DNA of 64,000 nt from JAPWJZ01 sp964575605 (GTDB lineage: Bacteria; Pseudomonadota; Alphaproteobacteria; Micavibrionales; UBA2020): NCBI GenBank assembly GCA_964575605.1, contig CAZNRN010000002.1, positions 124,001-188,000 of the forward strand, given 5' to 3'. Below the pieces are notes generated by a model. The model saw only the letters and a list, made by a program, of their open reading frames with translations. It ran no database searches and was not told the DNA's origin. Shown piece by piece: positions 18,925-29,077 of the stretch; the stretch's first letter is position 1; each line of letters opens with the position of its first letter. A program made the position numbers and the translations under genes.

Positions 18925-19909
18925 CGCCTTTTCCGATCATTTCCTGGATATCTTTATCTTGTGCAAGCGGGATGCCGATGCGCTTGATTTCCCAGCGTAA
19001 CATGATGCCCGACTTTTCCGCAACACGTTTGCGGACTTCTTCGCCCAAGCGCTCGATGTCGGCGGCTGTCGCGTCGCCCGTGTTGATCATGAAGTTGCAA
19101 TGCATCTCGGAGATTTGCGCGCCGCCGATTTTGAACCCGCGGCAGCCCGCCTCGTCCACCAGCTGCCAGGCACGCTTGCCGTCCGGGTTGGCGAAAGTCG
19201 AGCCTCCGGTTTTGGTCTTGATCGGCTGGCTTTCGGCGCGCTTGGTTTTAATCTCGTCCATCTTCTTTTCGATGTCGGGCACCTGTCCCGTATGGCCGCG
19301 CAGCTTCGCGCCCATGAAAATCACGTCCTTGGGCAGGCCGTTATGGCGATAGGACATATCCATGTCCTGCGCCGTCATTTCCTTCACCGTGCCGTCGCGG
19401 AACAGCACCTCCGCCGATATCAAAACATCTTTCGTCTCGCCGCCATAGGCGCCGGCGTTCATGCGCAGCGCGCCGCCGATGGTGCCGGGAATGCCCGACA
19501 GGAATTCCAGCCCCGCAATCGAATGCTTCGCCGCATGCAGCGCAACGTTCATGTCGAGCGCCGCTGCGCCCGCAGTAACATTGGTCGACAGCGCCTCGAT
19601 GGTCGCAAACTCGCGCCCCATGCGGATAACAACGCCCGGCACGCCGCCGTCGCGGATGATAAGGTTCGAGGCAACGCCCAGCACGGTAATCGGGATATCC
19701 TTCGGGCAATGCGTGACGAAGTTGATAAGGTCTTCTTTATCGGCAGGCTTGAACAATACTTCCGCCGGACCGCCGACGCCGAACCATGTCATATGCCCCA
19801 GCGGCGCATTGGGCGTCAGCCGCCCACGCACCTTGGGCAGGCGCTCCAGTAATCCCGCGGGAAACCGCGGGTCGTCGGGCGATGTCAGGACAGGCGCGGC
19901 ATTCATCAT
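18914..19909 (-). CDS. murB: UDP-N-acetylenolpyruvoylglucosamine reductase MurB
   Basis: FAD enzyme that reduces the enolpyruvyl group to give UDP-MurNAc. 331 residues. Seen: TWFGVGGPAEVLFKP, GVASNLIIRDGG, the FAD loop SGIPGTIGGALRMNAGAYG, catalytic serine in GGSTFANP, and a terminal catalytic glutamate region. It is a type II-like form without the E. coli-type insertion. The start is one of two adjacent ATGs (19909 or 19906), both overlapping the murC stop. Confidence 0.95.
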   Translation of the reverse strand: MMNAAPVLTSPDDPRFPAGLLERLPKVRGRLTPNAPLGHMTWFGVGGPAEVLFKPADKEDLINFVTHCPKDIPITVLGVASNLIIRDGGVPGVVIRMGREFATIEALSTNVTAGAAALDMNVALHAAKHSIAGLEFLSGIPGTIGGALRMNAGAYGGETKDVLISAEVLFRDGTVKEMTAQDMDMSYRHNGLPKDVIFMGAKLRGHTGQVPDIEKKMDEIKTKRAESQPIKTKTGGSTFANPDGKRAWQLVDEAGCRGFKIGGAQISEMHCNFMINTGDATAADIERLGEEVRKRVAEKSGIMLRWEIKRIGIPLAQDKDIQEMIGKGDGH

Positions 19910-21387
19910 TTATGCGTCCCGTTGGCCTTGGCGGGCGCGATGCCCCAGATCTGTTCCAGTTCTTTCGGCAGCGCATGCGCCCACTGCGTAATGGTGCCGG
20001 CGCCCAGGCAGATGACAAAATCGCCAGGCTTGGCGATGCCCGCCACCAGCGGCGCAAGGTCGGCGGGCGCATTCAGGGTATGCACCCTGTCCTTGCCCGA
20101 TTTCCGGATGCAACTCGCCAGCGCTTCCTTGTTCACGCCTGCAATCGGCTCCTCGCCCGCGGAGTAAACATCGGCGATGATGACTTCGTCCGCCAGCGTA
20201 AAGCAGCTGCAGAATTCATCGAACAGCGACGACAGGCGGGTATAGCGGTGCGGCTGCATCAATGCAATCACGCGGCCGGTTGCCTTCGCTTTGCTTCCGG
20301 CGATAGCATCGCGGCCTGCGCGCAGCACGGCTGCGATTTCAACGGGGTGATGGCCGTAATCGTCAATCACCGTCACGCCGTTAACGATGCCCGTTGTGGT
20401 AAAGCGCCGCTTGACGCCCGAGAATTTCGACAGCGCCGCGACGATTTTTTCCGCCGGAATGCCGATATCATGGCCGACCGCAAAGGTGGTCAGCGAGTTC
20501 AGCACGTTATGCGGCCCGAACATCGGCAGCTTCACGCCCTTGATTTCGGGGCCGAAGCCCGTCAGGCGCGGGTTGTTGATTTTGATATCGTATGTCAGGC
20601 CTTCAGGCGTTGTTTCGACGTTCACGGCCTGCAGGTCGGCCTTGTCCGAGAAGCCATATGTCGTCACGCGGCGCTGGAAGCGCGGCAGCAGCTCCGCCAC
20701 CACCGGATGGTCGATGCAGGCGACGACAAGGCCATAGAACGGCAGGTTCTGCGCATAGGCGACGTATTCATCCTTCACTGTTTCGAAATCGCCGAAATAG
20801 TCCATATGCTCGGGGTCGATATTGGTGATGATACTGGCGACTGACGGCAGCTTGGCGAATGTGCCGTCGCTCTCGTCCGATTCAACCACCATCCAGTTCG
20901 ACGCGCCCATGCGCGTATTGGTGCCATAGGCGTTGATGATGCCGCCGTTGATAACGGTGGGGTCGAGGCCCGATTTTTCCAGCACATGGCCGATCATCGA
21001 CGTGGTCGTCGTCTTGCCGTGCGTGCCGGAAATATTGATGCACCATTTCGATTTCATCAGTTCCGCCAGCAGCGCGACGCGCGGGATAACGGGCACGTTC
21101 TGCGCCCTGGCTGCGACGATCTCGGGGTTGCTGTCCTTCACCGCGGTCGATTTCACCACAACGGCACAGGGCTTGCCGTCGCCGTTGATGATGTTTTCCG
21201 CCGCGTGGCCGATGGCGACCTTGACGCCCAGCGCGCGCAGGCGCAGCACATTGGCGTTTTCCGACTGGTCCGATCCCTGCACCTTGTACCCCAGGTTATG
21301 CAACACCTCGGCATAGCCGCTCATGCCGATGCCGCCGATGCCGATGATATGCACCGTGCCGATGGGGAAGGGGAAAGCCTGTTTCAT
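19906..21387 (-). CDS. murC: UDP-N-acetylmuramate--L-alanine ligase MurC
   Basis: Adds L-Ala to UDP-MurNAc in the cytosol. 493 residues. Seen: N-terminal HIIGIGGIGMSGYAEVLHNLG (13-33), ATP loop ISGTHGKTTTTSMIG, VVESDESDGTF, and DDYGHHPVEI, which is a MurC-type signature. The C-terminal ligase domain ends in LGAGTITQWAHALP. All Mur ligase domains are complete. It follows murG after 18 bases. Confidence 0.96.
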   Translation of the reverse strand: MKQAFPFPIGTVHIIGIGGIGMSGYAEVLHNLGYKVQGSDQSENANVLRLRALGVKVAIGHAAENIINGDGKPCAVVVKSTAVKDSNPEIVAARAQNVPVIPRVALLAELMKSKWCINISGTHGKTTTTSMIGHVLEKSGLDPTVINGGIINAYGTNTRMGASNWMVVESDESDGTFAKLPSVASIITNIDPEHMDYFGDFETVKDEYVAYAQNLPFYGLVVACIDHPVVAELLPRFQRRVTTYGFSDKADLQAVNVETTPEGLTYDIKINNPRLTGFGPEIKGVKLPMFGPHNVLNSLTTFAVGHDIGIPAEKIVAALSKFSGVKRRFTTTGIVNGVTVIDDYGHHPVEIAAVLRAGRDAIAGSKAKATGRVIALMQPHRYTRLSSLFDEFCSCFTLADEVIIADVYSAGEEPIAGVNKEALASCIRKSGKDRVHTLNAPADLAPLVAGIAKPGDFVICLGAGTITQWAHALPKELEQIWGIAPAKANGTHK

Positions 21388-21405
21388 CTGTGTTTTTCTT
21401 TCTTT

Positions 21406-22521
21406 TTAAATCTTCGGTGCGGACAGTTTTTTCTCGACGACATCGGCAAGGTTCTTGGCCGCATCCGGCTGTCCGCATGCTTTTGCAGCCGCGGCGGCAA
21501 TCACCAGTTTATGCGGGTCGGCGATGATTTCTTTCAGCTGCGCCGCCAGCGTATCGGGCGTAAAGCCGTCCTGCATCATCAGCCAGCCGCCGCCGTTGTT
21601 GCAGACGGTCTCGGCGTTGTGCTTCTGCTGCATATCGGCATGGCCGGGATAGGGCACGAAAATGGCGGGACGACCCACGGTGGCAATCTCGGCCACGGTC
21701 GAGGCGCCGGAGCGGCCTATAAATAAATGGCAGCCTTTCAGACGGTCGGCCATGTCGTTGAAGAAGGATTTTATCTCGACGTTCACGCCGGCCTGTTTGT
21801 ATTTCGCCTCGGTCGCCTTGATATCGTCTTCGCGGCACTGGTGTACGACCATCAGTTTTTTCTTCATGTCGTCCGGCAGTTTTTCGACAGCAGCAGGCAC
21901 CACTTCGGCAAAAACCTTCGCCGCCTGGCTGCCGCCGGTGATGAAGATATTCATGTTCGACGCGGGCGGCTGGTACACGGCGTTGCGCGTCGCGACGATG
22001 TCGGCGCGCACGGGGTTCCCGGTCACGACCAGTTTTTCCTCGTTCTGCTTCTTCACGCCCTTGGTGCCGGGCAGCGACACGGCAATCTGCTCCGCCCTGT
22101 CGGCCAGCCAGACGTTGGCCTTGCCCAGCACGGCGTTCTGTTCGTGCAAAATGGTGGGGATGCCCAGTTTCTGGCCTGCGAAAACGCCGGGGAAGGACGG
22201 GTAACCGCCGAAGCCGACGATGACGTCGGGCTTCCATTTTTTCAGTTTCAGCGCGGCCTGCGTGATGCCGATGCCCATATCCAGCACGGCCTTGGCCTTG
22301 GAAACGATGCCTGCCTTCAGCGTCGCGGCGCGCACGGTATGGATTTCGACGCGGTCGCCGAGTGATTTAAACGCATTGCCGCGCTTGTCGGTGACGATGA
22401 TGACTTTATGCCCGCGGTGCAGCAGCTCCTGCGCCAGCGCTTCGGCGGGGAAAAGGTGCCCGCCCGTGCCGCCTGCGGCCAATACGATTGTTTTTTTGTT
22501 AATATTTTGATTAGTGGGCAT
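21406..22521 (-). CDS. murG: Lipid II synthase MurG
   Basis: Glycosyltransferase on the cytosolic face of the inner membrane that adds GlcNAc to lipid I. 371 residues. Seen: the N-terminal glycine loop AAGGTGGHLFPAEALA (about 15-30), a GFGGYPSFPGVFAG loop, HEQNAVLGKAN, ITGGSQAAK in the donor domain, and GRSGASTVAEIATVGRPAIF, the UDP-GlcNAc-binding region. The gene overlaps ftsW by 11 bases. Confidence 0.96.
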   Translation of the reverse strand: MPTNQNINKKTIVLAAGGTGGHLFPAEALAQELLHRGHKVIIVTDKRGNAFKSLGDRVEIHTVRAATLKAGIVSKAKAVLDMGIGITQAALKLKKWKPDVIVGFGGYPSFPGVFAGQKLGIPTILHEQNAVLGKANVWLADRAEQIAVSLPGTKGVKKQNEEKLVVTGNPVRADIVATRNAVYQPPASNMNIFITGGSQAAKVFAEVVPAAVEKLPDDMKKKLMVVHQCREDDIKATEAKYKQAGVNVEIKSFFNDMADRLKGCHLFIGRSGASTVAEIATVGRPAIFVPYPGHADMQQKHNAETVCNNGGGWLMMQDGFTPDTLAAQLKEIIADPHKLVIAAAAAKACGQPDAAKNLADVVEKKLSAPKI

Positions 22522-23677
22522 GTTGTTCTCCGGTCGTCCAGTTGCGCCACTGCGCCGAGGGTGCGGCCTGCGTGCGTTTGCGTGTCAGCGATAACAGCAT
22601 CCCCATACCGATGCCGAGTGCCAAAAGGGACGAACCGCCGTAGGAAATAAACGGCAGCGTCATGCCCTTGGCGGGCAGCAGTTGCAGGGATGAACCCATA
22701 TGGATAAGGCTTTGCAGGGCGAATTGCGTCAGCAGCCCGCCCGTCGCGAGTACGATAAACAAATCCTCGCTTTTCAGCACGCGCGCCAGCGAACGCACGA
22801 TAATGAAGCAGAACACGCCGACAAGGAAGACCGCGGCCAGCATGCCCAGTTCCTCGCCCGCGACTGCGAAAATGAAATCGGCATGGGCGTCGGGCAGGGT
22901 CATTTTCACCATGCCGTGGCCGGGGCCGGTGCCGAAGAGGCCGCCGTTCGAAAAAGCATCCAGCGATTTTTGCACCTGGTAGTTATCGCCCGACGAGGGG
23001 TCGAGGAAGCGGTCGATACGGCTGGCCACGTGCGGGAAGAAGGCATAGGCGCCCCCGACGGCCGCAAGCCCTGCGATGCCTAGCGCGACGACCCAGAGCA
23101 TGGGCAGGCCGGCCATGAAAATCTGCACCGCCCAGATGGCGGTCAGCACAAACGACATCCCGAAATCGGGCTGGAGGAGGAGGAGGCCCAGCACCGCGCC
23201 GAACAGCCCCGTCGCCAGCAATGCGCCCTGCAAATTGTCCTGCGCCTGCCCGCGCGCGATCAGCCAGGCGGCGGCGACGGCGAAGGAGGGCTTGGCGAAT
23301 TCCGAGGGCTGCAGCGAGAAACCGAAGATATAAATCCACCGTGTCGCGCCCTTGACCTCGGCCCCGAACAGTACGGCGGCCAGCATCAGCACCATGGAAA
23401 TCCCGAGGGTCAGCACAGCGGTGCGCCACAGTAATTTTCTGCCGAGGATTGAAATCCCGAACATCAGCAGCATGGCGGGCACCAGCATGGCGATATGGCG
23501 CATGACGAAGTAAAAGGGCGGCAGGTGCAGGCGTTCCGCGACCGCGGGCGATGCGGCGGTGACCAGCAGGATGCCCGCCGCGACCAGCACCAGCAGCGCC
23601 GACATCGTCCAGCGGTCGACCGACCACCACCAGCGGCCAAGGATCGATTTATCGCTGCGCGTCAGATATTCGGTCAT
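22511..23677 (-). CDS. ftsW: Peptidoglycan polymerase FtsW
   Basis: SEDS-family glycosyltransferase of the divisome. 388 residues with about ten membrane segments. Seen: GATRWIYIFGFSLQPSEFAK, QPDFGMSFVL (with the catalytic-region aspartate), GLFGTGPGHGMVKMTLPDAH and FAVAGEELGM, then LPAKGMTLPFISYGGSS near the C-terminus. These are the usual SEDS landmarks. It acts with FtsI, encoded in the same cluster. Its start overlaps the stop of murD (ATGA). Confidence 0.96.
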   Translation of the reverse strand: MTEYLTRSDKSILGRWWWSVDRWTMSALLVLVAAGILLVTAASPAVAERLHLPPFYFVMRHIAMLVPAMLLMFGISILGRKLLWRTAVLTLGISMVLMLAAVLFGAEVKGATRWIYIFGFSLQPSEFAKPSFAVAAAWLIARGQAQDNLQGALLATGLFGAVLGLLLLQPDFGMSFVLTAIWAVQIFMAGLPMLWVVALGIAGLAAVGGAYAFFPHVASRIDRFLDPSSGDNYQVQKSLDAFSNGGLFGTGPGHGMVKMTLPDAHADFIFAVAGEELGMLAAVFLVGVFCFIIVRSLARVLKSEDLFIVLATGGLLTQFALQSLIHMGSSLQLLPAKGMTLPFISYGGSSLLALGIGMGMLLSLTRKRTQAAPSAQWRNWTTGEQHAH

Positions 23678-25074
23678 CCGTTACCCCTTTTTGCGGAAGT
23701 GGCGGGCAGCAGGCTCTGCACGAGGCTGACGAAAGCCTCCCCGCGTTTCTCGAAATTCTTGTACTGGTCGAAGCTGGCGCAGGCGGGCGACAGCAGCACG
23801 ACGGCTTTGTCCTTCTTTTCTTCCTGCGCCATGCGGTGCGCGGCCTCGACGGCTTTATCCAGGGTACCGCAGCGCGTGTGGTGCACGTTTTTGCCGTTCA
23901 GCCATTCGGCCATGGCGGGTTCCGCCTCGCCGATGAGGAAGGCATGGCGCACGTGGTCGAGGTATTTTTCGCAGTCCTTGTACCCGCCCTCTTTGGGCTT
24001 GCCGCCCGCGATCCAGTAGATGGGGTCGAAGGTGCGCAGCGCCATGGCTGCCGCCTGGTCGTTGGTCGCCTTGCTGTCGTTGATATAGGAAATACCGTTA
24101 ATGGTGGCGACGATGTTCTGCCGGTGGGCGAGGCCGGGGAAGCTTTGCATCGCTTTGACGATGATATCCGTCGCGACGCCTGCCTCGCGCGATGCCGCGA
24201 AGGCGAGGCCCGCGTTCTGCCAGTTGTGCTGGCCTTGCAATGCGGGGCAGGTATGCAGGTTCATGATCTTGTCGCGCCCCTCGAACATCACGCCCTCCGC
24301 CGACACAAAAATGCCGGAGGTGAGGGGGCGGATCACGGATACCGCGATGGTTTTGCGCTGCGCTTTTTGTTTTACGCGCTCCAGCAGGCCCTGGGATTGC
24401 TCGTCATCGACGCCGACAATCGCCGTGCCTGCGCCGCGGAACATGCGCTCCTTGGCGGCCACATAGCCCGCCATGTCGCCATGACGGTCGAGGTGGTCGG
24501 GGCTGAAATTCAGCAGCAGCGATATCGTGGGCGCGAAGGCGGGGCAGAGGTCGGTCTGGTAGGACGACATCTCCAGCACATAAATCGCGTCATCCGGCAG
24601 GTCGGGCAGGGTCAGCACGGCCTCGCCAATATTGCCGCCGACGGCGGAGGGCACCCTGGCCTCTTTCAAAATATGGCCGATCAGCGCGGTGGTGGTCGAT
24701 TTGCCGTTGGTGCCGGTGATGCCGATGGTTTTGTTGCGCGGCTTGGCGCGGTGGAACAGCTCGATATCGCCCAGTACTTCGCAGCCCGCCTCCTTGGCGC
24801 GCAGGGCCGCCGGATGCGGCTTCGGGTGTGTCAGCGGGATGCCGGGCGACATGCAGAGGAAGGCGAAACGCGAGAAATCGGCCTTCGTCAAATCTTCGAC
24901 AACGGCGCCAGCCGCTTCCGCCGCCGCGCGCGCGTCGGCGTTATCGTCCCACAACACGCAGGGTATGCCGGCGCGTTTGCAGGCCTCGAAGACCGGCATG
25001 CCCGAACGCCCGAGGCCGAGGATGGCCGCGGATTTTCCCTGCATTTGCGCTTTGATGGGGCTAAGGTCGATCAT
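23674..25074 (-). CDS. murD: UDP-MurNAc-L-alanine--D-glutamate ligase MurD
   Basis: Adds D-Glu to the stem peptide. 466 residues. Seen: ILGLGRSGMPVFEACKRAG (19-37), ATP loop GITGTNGKSTTTALIGH, LEMSSYQTDL, SPDHLDRHG, and YINDSKATNDQAA in the C-terminal domain, all characteristic of MurD. It ends in LSPACASFDQYKNFEKRGE, where the SFDQ.. motif is well conserved. mraY ends one base upstream of its start. Confidence 0.96.
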   Translation of the reverse strand: MIDLSPIKAQMQGKSAAILGLGRSGMPVFEACKRAGIPCVLWDDNADARAAAEAAGAVVEDLTKADFSRFAFLCMSPGIPLTHPKPHPAALRAKEAGCEVLGDIELFHRAKPRNKTIGITGTNGKSTTTALIGHILKEARVPSAVGGNIGEAVLTLPDLPDDAIYVLEMSSYQTDLCPAFAPTISLLLNFSPDHLDRHGDMAGYVAAKERMFRGAGTAIVGVDDEQSQGLLERVKQKAQRKTIAVSVIRPLTSGIFVSAEGVMFEGRDKIMNLHTCPALQGQHNWQNAGLAFAASREAGVATDIIVKAMQSFPGLAHRQNIVATINGISYINDSKATNDQAAAMALRTFDPIYWIAGGKPKEGGYKDCEKYLDHVRHAFLIGEAEPAMAEWLNGKNVHHTRCGTLDKAVEAAHRMAQEEKKDKAVVLLSPACASFDQYKNFEKRGEAFVSLVQSLLPATSAKRGNG

Positions 25075-25075
25075 G

Positions 25076-26161
25076 TCACCTCAGCTTCAGCGTCGAAAGC
25101 CCGACCATCGCAAGGATGATCGAGATGATCCAGAACCGGATAACCACCTGTGTTTCCGGCCAGCCCAGTTTCTCGAAATGGTGGTGCAGCGGCGCCATCA
25201 AAAAGACGCGCTTGCCGCGCTTCTTGAACGAGACCACCTGTATAATCACCGACAGCGTTTCAATGACGAACAGCCCGCCAATGATGCCCAGCACGATTTC
25301 ATGCTTGGTAACGACGGCGATGGTGCCCAGCGCCCCGCCCATCGACAGCGAACCCGTATCCCCCATGAAAACCATCGCCGGCGGCGCGTTGAACCACAAA
25401 AAGCCAAGCCCCGCGCCCAGAAGTGCACCGCAGAACACCGCCAGCTCGCCCGAACCCGCGACGTAATGCACTTGTAAATAGTTCGCAAAGGCGGCGTTGC
25501 CGATGAGGTATGAAATAATCCCGAAACTCACCGCCGTAATCATGATGGGGCCGATGGCAAGGCCATCAAGCCCGTCCGTCAGGTTCACCGCATTGGCGGC
25601 GCCCACCACGATAAAGATGCCGAAGGGCACGAAGAACCACGACATATTGAGCAGGAAATTCTTGAAGAAGGGGAAGGCCAGCGCCGCCCAGCCCTCGGTG
25701 CCTGTCGTCAGTATCATGTAAAGCAGCACGGCCACCGCCGCAATCGCGCATTCCAGCAGCAGGCGCACCTTGCCGGGCACGCCCTTGCTGCCCTTTTTCG
25801 TCAGCTTGGCATAGTCGTCGAAAAACCCGATCGCGCCGAAACCGATAAAGACCCAGAGCACCAGCCACACGAACGGGTTCGTGACATCCGCCCAGAGCAG
25901 CGTCGAGAGCGTGACCGTGAACAAGATCATCAGCCCGCCCATGGTCGGCGTGCCCTTTTTCTTGAAATGCGTCTCGGGCCCGTCGGAGCGGATGGGCTGT
26001 TCGGCTTTTTTCGATTTCAGCCAGCGGATAAAATGCGGGCCGATGACAAGGCACAAAATCAGCGCCGTCATCATCGCGCCGCCCGTACGGAAGGTCAGGT
26101 ACTTGAAGAGGTTGAAGACGGGTATTTGCTCGTAGAGCGGATAGAGGAGGTTAAACAGCAT
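25076..26161 (-). CDS. mraY: Phospho-MurNAc-pentapeptide transferase MraY
   Basis: Integral inner-membrane enzyme that makes lipid I from UDP-MurNAc-pentapeptide and undecaprenyl phosphate. 361 residues and about ten membrane segments. Seen: KKGTPTMGGLMIL, FFDDYAKLTKKGSKG (the DD motif), NLTDGLDGLAIGP, and FMGDTGSLSMGGALG, followed by LMAPLHHHFEKLGWPE. The three magnesium-site aspartate motifs and the HHH motif are all present. It overlaps murF by 11 bases. Confidence 0.97.
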   Translation of the reverse strand: MLFNLLYPLYEQIPVFNLFKYLTFRTGGAMMTALILCLVIGPHFIRWLKSKKAEQPIRSDGPETHFKKKGTPTMGGLMILFTVTLSTLLWADVTNPFVWLVLWVFIGFGAIGFFDDYAKLTKKGSKGVPGKVRLLLECAIAAVAVLLYMILTTGTEGWAALAFPFFKNFLLNMSWFFVPFGIFIVVGAANAVNLTDGLDGLAIGPIMITAVSFGIISYLIGNAAFANYLQVHYVAGSGELAVFCGALLGAGLGFLWFNAPPAMVFMGDTGSLSMGGALGTIAVVTKHEIVLGIIGGLFVIETLSVIIQVVSFKKRGKRVFLMAPLHHHFEKLGWPETQVVIRFWIISIILAMVGLSTLKLR

Positions 26162-27584
26162 TGCGCTTGCCCCCCTTGTCCGCCTGAAGCGACTGCAGCG
26201 CGTGGATGATATAGCCCATTTTCGAGCCCGCAGAACCTTTCACCAGCAAAACATCACCGGGTTTTACGGCGGCGGTCACGGCCGCGGCCAGTTCCTTGCT
26301 GTCATGCATATGCGCGCCGCGCCAGTCGGGCGGCAAAGCTTGGTAAAGCGCATCCATCTGCGGCCCGCAGCAGTACAAAACGTCTGCCTTGGCCTTCAGC
26401 AGCGGGTTCGCAAGCTCCGCATGCAGGCGCGGGCCGTCCTTGCCCAGTTCCAGCATGTCGCCCAGCACGGCGATGCGGCGGCCGCCTTCCGCGGGCGCCA
26501 CCATCTCGAACACTTTCAGCGCCGCTGCCATCGAGGCGGGATTGGCGTTATAGCTTTCGTCGATGATCGTCACGGGCGGCTGGCCTTCGATAAGCGTCAG
26601 TAGGCGGCGGTTGCCGCGGCCCTCGACCGGTTCGGAATTTTTCAGCGCCTCGACCGCGGCGGTCAGGTTGCCGCCCGCCAGTTTCACGGCGGCCAGCGCC
26701 GCCAGCGAGTTCAGCACGATATGCTTGCCGGGAATGGCTAGGCGGTATTTCACGCGCTCGCCCAGAATATCGGCGGTCACGCGGCTGCTGTCGGCATGCA
26801 GCGTGCAATCCACAAGGCGCGCCTGCGCCTCCTCGTCCTCGCCGAAGCCGTAGATTTTACGCAGCCCCTGTTTTTCGGCGGCGGCCTTCAGGCGGCGGAA
26901 ATGCTGGTTGTCGACGTTCAAAATCGCCACGCCCTTGTCGTCCATCGACTGGAAAATCTCGGCTTTCGCGTCGGCAATCGCCTCGACAGTTTTAAAGTGC
27001 TCGATATGCGCGGGCTCGATGGTCGTAATCAACACAATCTGCGGGCGCACCTGCTGCGTCAGCTGCGCCATCTCGCCGGTATGGTTCATGCCCATTTCGA
27101 ACACGGCGTATTTGGCGTCGGGCGCAAGGTTGGACAGCGACAGCGGTACGCCCCAGTGGTTGTTGAAGCTTTTCTTCGAGGCATGCGTCTTGCCCAGTGC
27201 CTCCAGCATCGTATAGAGCATTTCCTTGGTGCCGGTTTTTCCGGCCGAACCCGTCACGCCGATGATGGTCGCCTTGGAACGGTCGCGGGCGGCATGGCCC
27301 AGCGCCACCAGCGCCTCCATGGTGTCTTTCACCACCAGCAGCGGCCAGGCGGCATCGGCGGGGCTGAAATCTTTCGAGACAATCGCGCATGACGCGCCCG
27401 CCTTGAAGGCTATCGCCACATAATCATGCCCGTCCAGCTTGTCGCCTTTCAGCGCCAAAAACGCCTCGCCCTTTTTGAGGGTGCGGGTGTCGATAGACAC
27501 GCCGGTCGCGGTGAAATCGGCGCTCGCCTTGCCGTTCGTCGCGGCGGCCATGTCGGCGCTGGTCCAGATTACATCGTGCTTCAT
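26151..27584 (-). CDS. murF: UDP-MurNAc-tripeptide--D-Ala-D-Ala ligase MurF
   Basis: Adds the dipeptide made by Ddl to complete the pentapeptide. 477 residues. Seen: FLALKGDKLDGHDYVAIAF (typical MurF N-domain), ATP loop GVTGSAGKTGTKEML (about 108-122), EMGMNHTGEMAQL, and DESYNANPASMAAAL in the C-terminal domain. The start codon shares one base with the murE stop (TAATG). Confidence 0.96.
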   Translation of the reverse strand: MKHDVIWTSADMAAATNGKASADFTATGVSIDTRTLKKGEAFLALKGDKLDGHDYVAIAFKAGASCAIVSKDFSPADAAWPLLVVKDTMEALVALGHAARDRSKATIIGVTGSAGKTGTKEMLYTMLEALGKTHASKKSFNNHWGVPLSLSNLAPDAKYAVFEMGMNHTGEMAQLTQQVRPQIVLITTIEPAHIEHFKTVEAIADAKAEIFQSMDDKGVAILNVDNQHFRRLKAAAEKQGLRKIYGFGEDEEAQARLVDCTLHADSSRVTADILGERVKYRLAIPGKHIVLNSLAALAAVKLAGGNLTAAVEALKNSEPVEGRGNRRLLTLIEGQPPVTIIDESYNANPASMAAALKVFEMVAPAEGGRRIAVLGDMLELGKDGPRLHAELANPLLKAKADVLYCCGPQMDALYQALPPDWRGAHMHDSKELAAAVTAAVKPGDVLLVKGSAGSKMGYIIHALQSLQADKGGKRNAV

Positions 27585-29077
27585 TATTTCGTCACCTCGA
27601 GCACGGCGGCCTTGGCCTCGCTCACGTCGTCAAACGGTAAAACTTCCTTGCCCACAATCTGCCCCTGTTCATGCCCCTTGCCGGCAATCACCAGCACGTC
27701 GTCGGGGCCAAGGCTGCGGATTGCGGCGCGGATCGCCTCGCGGCGTCCGGCAATTTCGGTTGCGCCTACGGCGCCCTTCATGATTTCGGATCTCACGAAG
27801 GCTGCGTCCTCGGTGCGCGGGTTGTCGTCGGTCACGATAACCTTGTCGGCCAGCTTGACGGCGATATCGCCCATCATCGGGCGCTTGCCGCGGTCGCGGT
27901 CGCCGCCGCAGCCGAAAACGACATGCAGATGTTTATGCGCATGCGGGCGCAGCGCCTTCAGCATTGTTTCAAGCCCGTCCGGCGTATGCGCGTAATCGAC
28001 GTAAATCGCGGCGCCGTTCGGGTGGCGCGCGGCAAACTCCAGCCGTCCGCGCACGCTCTGCAACCTCTCGAGCGCATAAACGCCCTGCATATGCAGCAAC
28101 CGGTTGTCGGGGTCTTCCGCGATGACAAGGCCAAGGGCGCAAAGCGCGTTTTCCGCCTGGAATTCGCCCACCAGCGGCAGCTCAAGCTCGTACCGTTCGC
28201 CAAAGACCAGCAGGTCGACGAACTGCCCTGCGGGCAGCGGTTTGCGTTTGTTCAGGCGGATATGGCGGGCGCCCGTGCCGTATTCGATGACACGCAGGCC
28301 GCGCGCGGTGCAGGCCTCGACAATGCGTTCCGAATAAGGCGTGTTGATGTTGACGACCGCCACGCCCTTGTCCTGCACAATTTCGGTGAACAGGCGCAGC
28401 TTGGCCTGGAAATAGGTTTCCATCGAACCGTGGTAATCAAGATGGTCGCGCGTCAGGTTGGTGTAACCCGCGGCGGTGATGTGCAACCCGTCAAGGCGGT
28501 ACTGGTCCATGCCCTGGCTGGAGGCCTCGAGCGCAAGGTGCGAAACGCCGGATGCTTCCAGCTCGGCAATTTCCGCATGCAGCGTGACGGGGTCGGGCGT
28601 GGTCAGCGCGCCCGGGCGGTTGACGCCGTTGCCTTCCTTGAAATTGGCGATGACGCCAAGGGTGCCTAATGATGCCGCCGCATGATCCATCGACTGCCAG
28701 ATCTGGCGGCAGAAGTTGACGGTCGAGCTTTTGCCGTTGGTGCCCGTGACGGCCACGATATGGTCGACCTGCTTGCCGAAGAAAGCGGCGGCAAGGCGCG
28801 CGAAACGCTGGCGCGGGTTTTTGTCTTCGATGATAACGGCGTCGATGCCTGAAGTATCCGTGCCTTCGGGCACCAGCACCGCCACCGCGCCGCGCTTGAC
28901 CGCGTCGGCGATAAACTGGCGGCCGTCCAGTTTCGCGCCCGGGAAGGCGGCGAAAAGGTACCCCGCGCGCACGTCGCGGCTGTCCGACGTCAGGCCGGTG
29001 ATGTTCAGCTGCGCCGCGCGGTCGGCGTCTGCGGCTTTCACGCCGCCGGTATCAGCGGTCAGTTCCAAGAGTTGCAC
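27584..29077 (-). CDS. murE: UDP-MurNAc-tripeptide synthetase MurE (meso-DAP type)
   Basis: Adds the third residue of the stem peptide. 497 residues. Seen: FAAFPGAKLDGRQF, ATP loop VTGTNGKSSTVNF, LEASSQGMDQYRLDG, and the substrate motif DNPR (codons at 27815-27826) that specifies meso-diaminopimelate rather than lysine. The start is a GTG preceded by a purine-rich GGGAAAGAG; it overlaps ftsI by 26 bases. No closer ATG gives a complete N-domain. Confidence 0.96.
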   Translation of the reverse strand: MQLLELTADTGGVKAADADRAAQLNITGLTSDSRDVRAGYLFAAFPGAKLDGRQFIADAVKRGAVAVLVPEGTDTSGIDAVIIEDKNPRQRFARLAAAFFGKQVDHIVAVTGTNGKSSTVNFCRQIWQSMDHAAASLGTLGVIANFKEGNGVNRPGALTTPDPVTLHAEIAELEASGVSHLALEASSQGMDQYRLDGLHITAAGYTNLTRDHLDYHGSMETYFQAKLRLFTEIVQDKGVAVVNINTPYSERIVEACTARGLRVIEYGTGARHIRLNKRKPLPAGQFVDLLVFGERYELELPLVGEFQAENALCALGLVIAEDPDNRLLHMQGVYALERLQSVRGRLEFAARHPNGAAIYVDYAHTPDGLETMLKALRPHAHKHLHVVFGCGGDRDRGKRPMMGDIAVKLADKVIVTDDNPRTEDAAFVRSEIMKGAVGATEIAGRREAIRAAIRSLGPDDVLVIAGKGHEQGQIVGKEVLPFDDVSEAKAAVLEVTK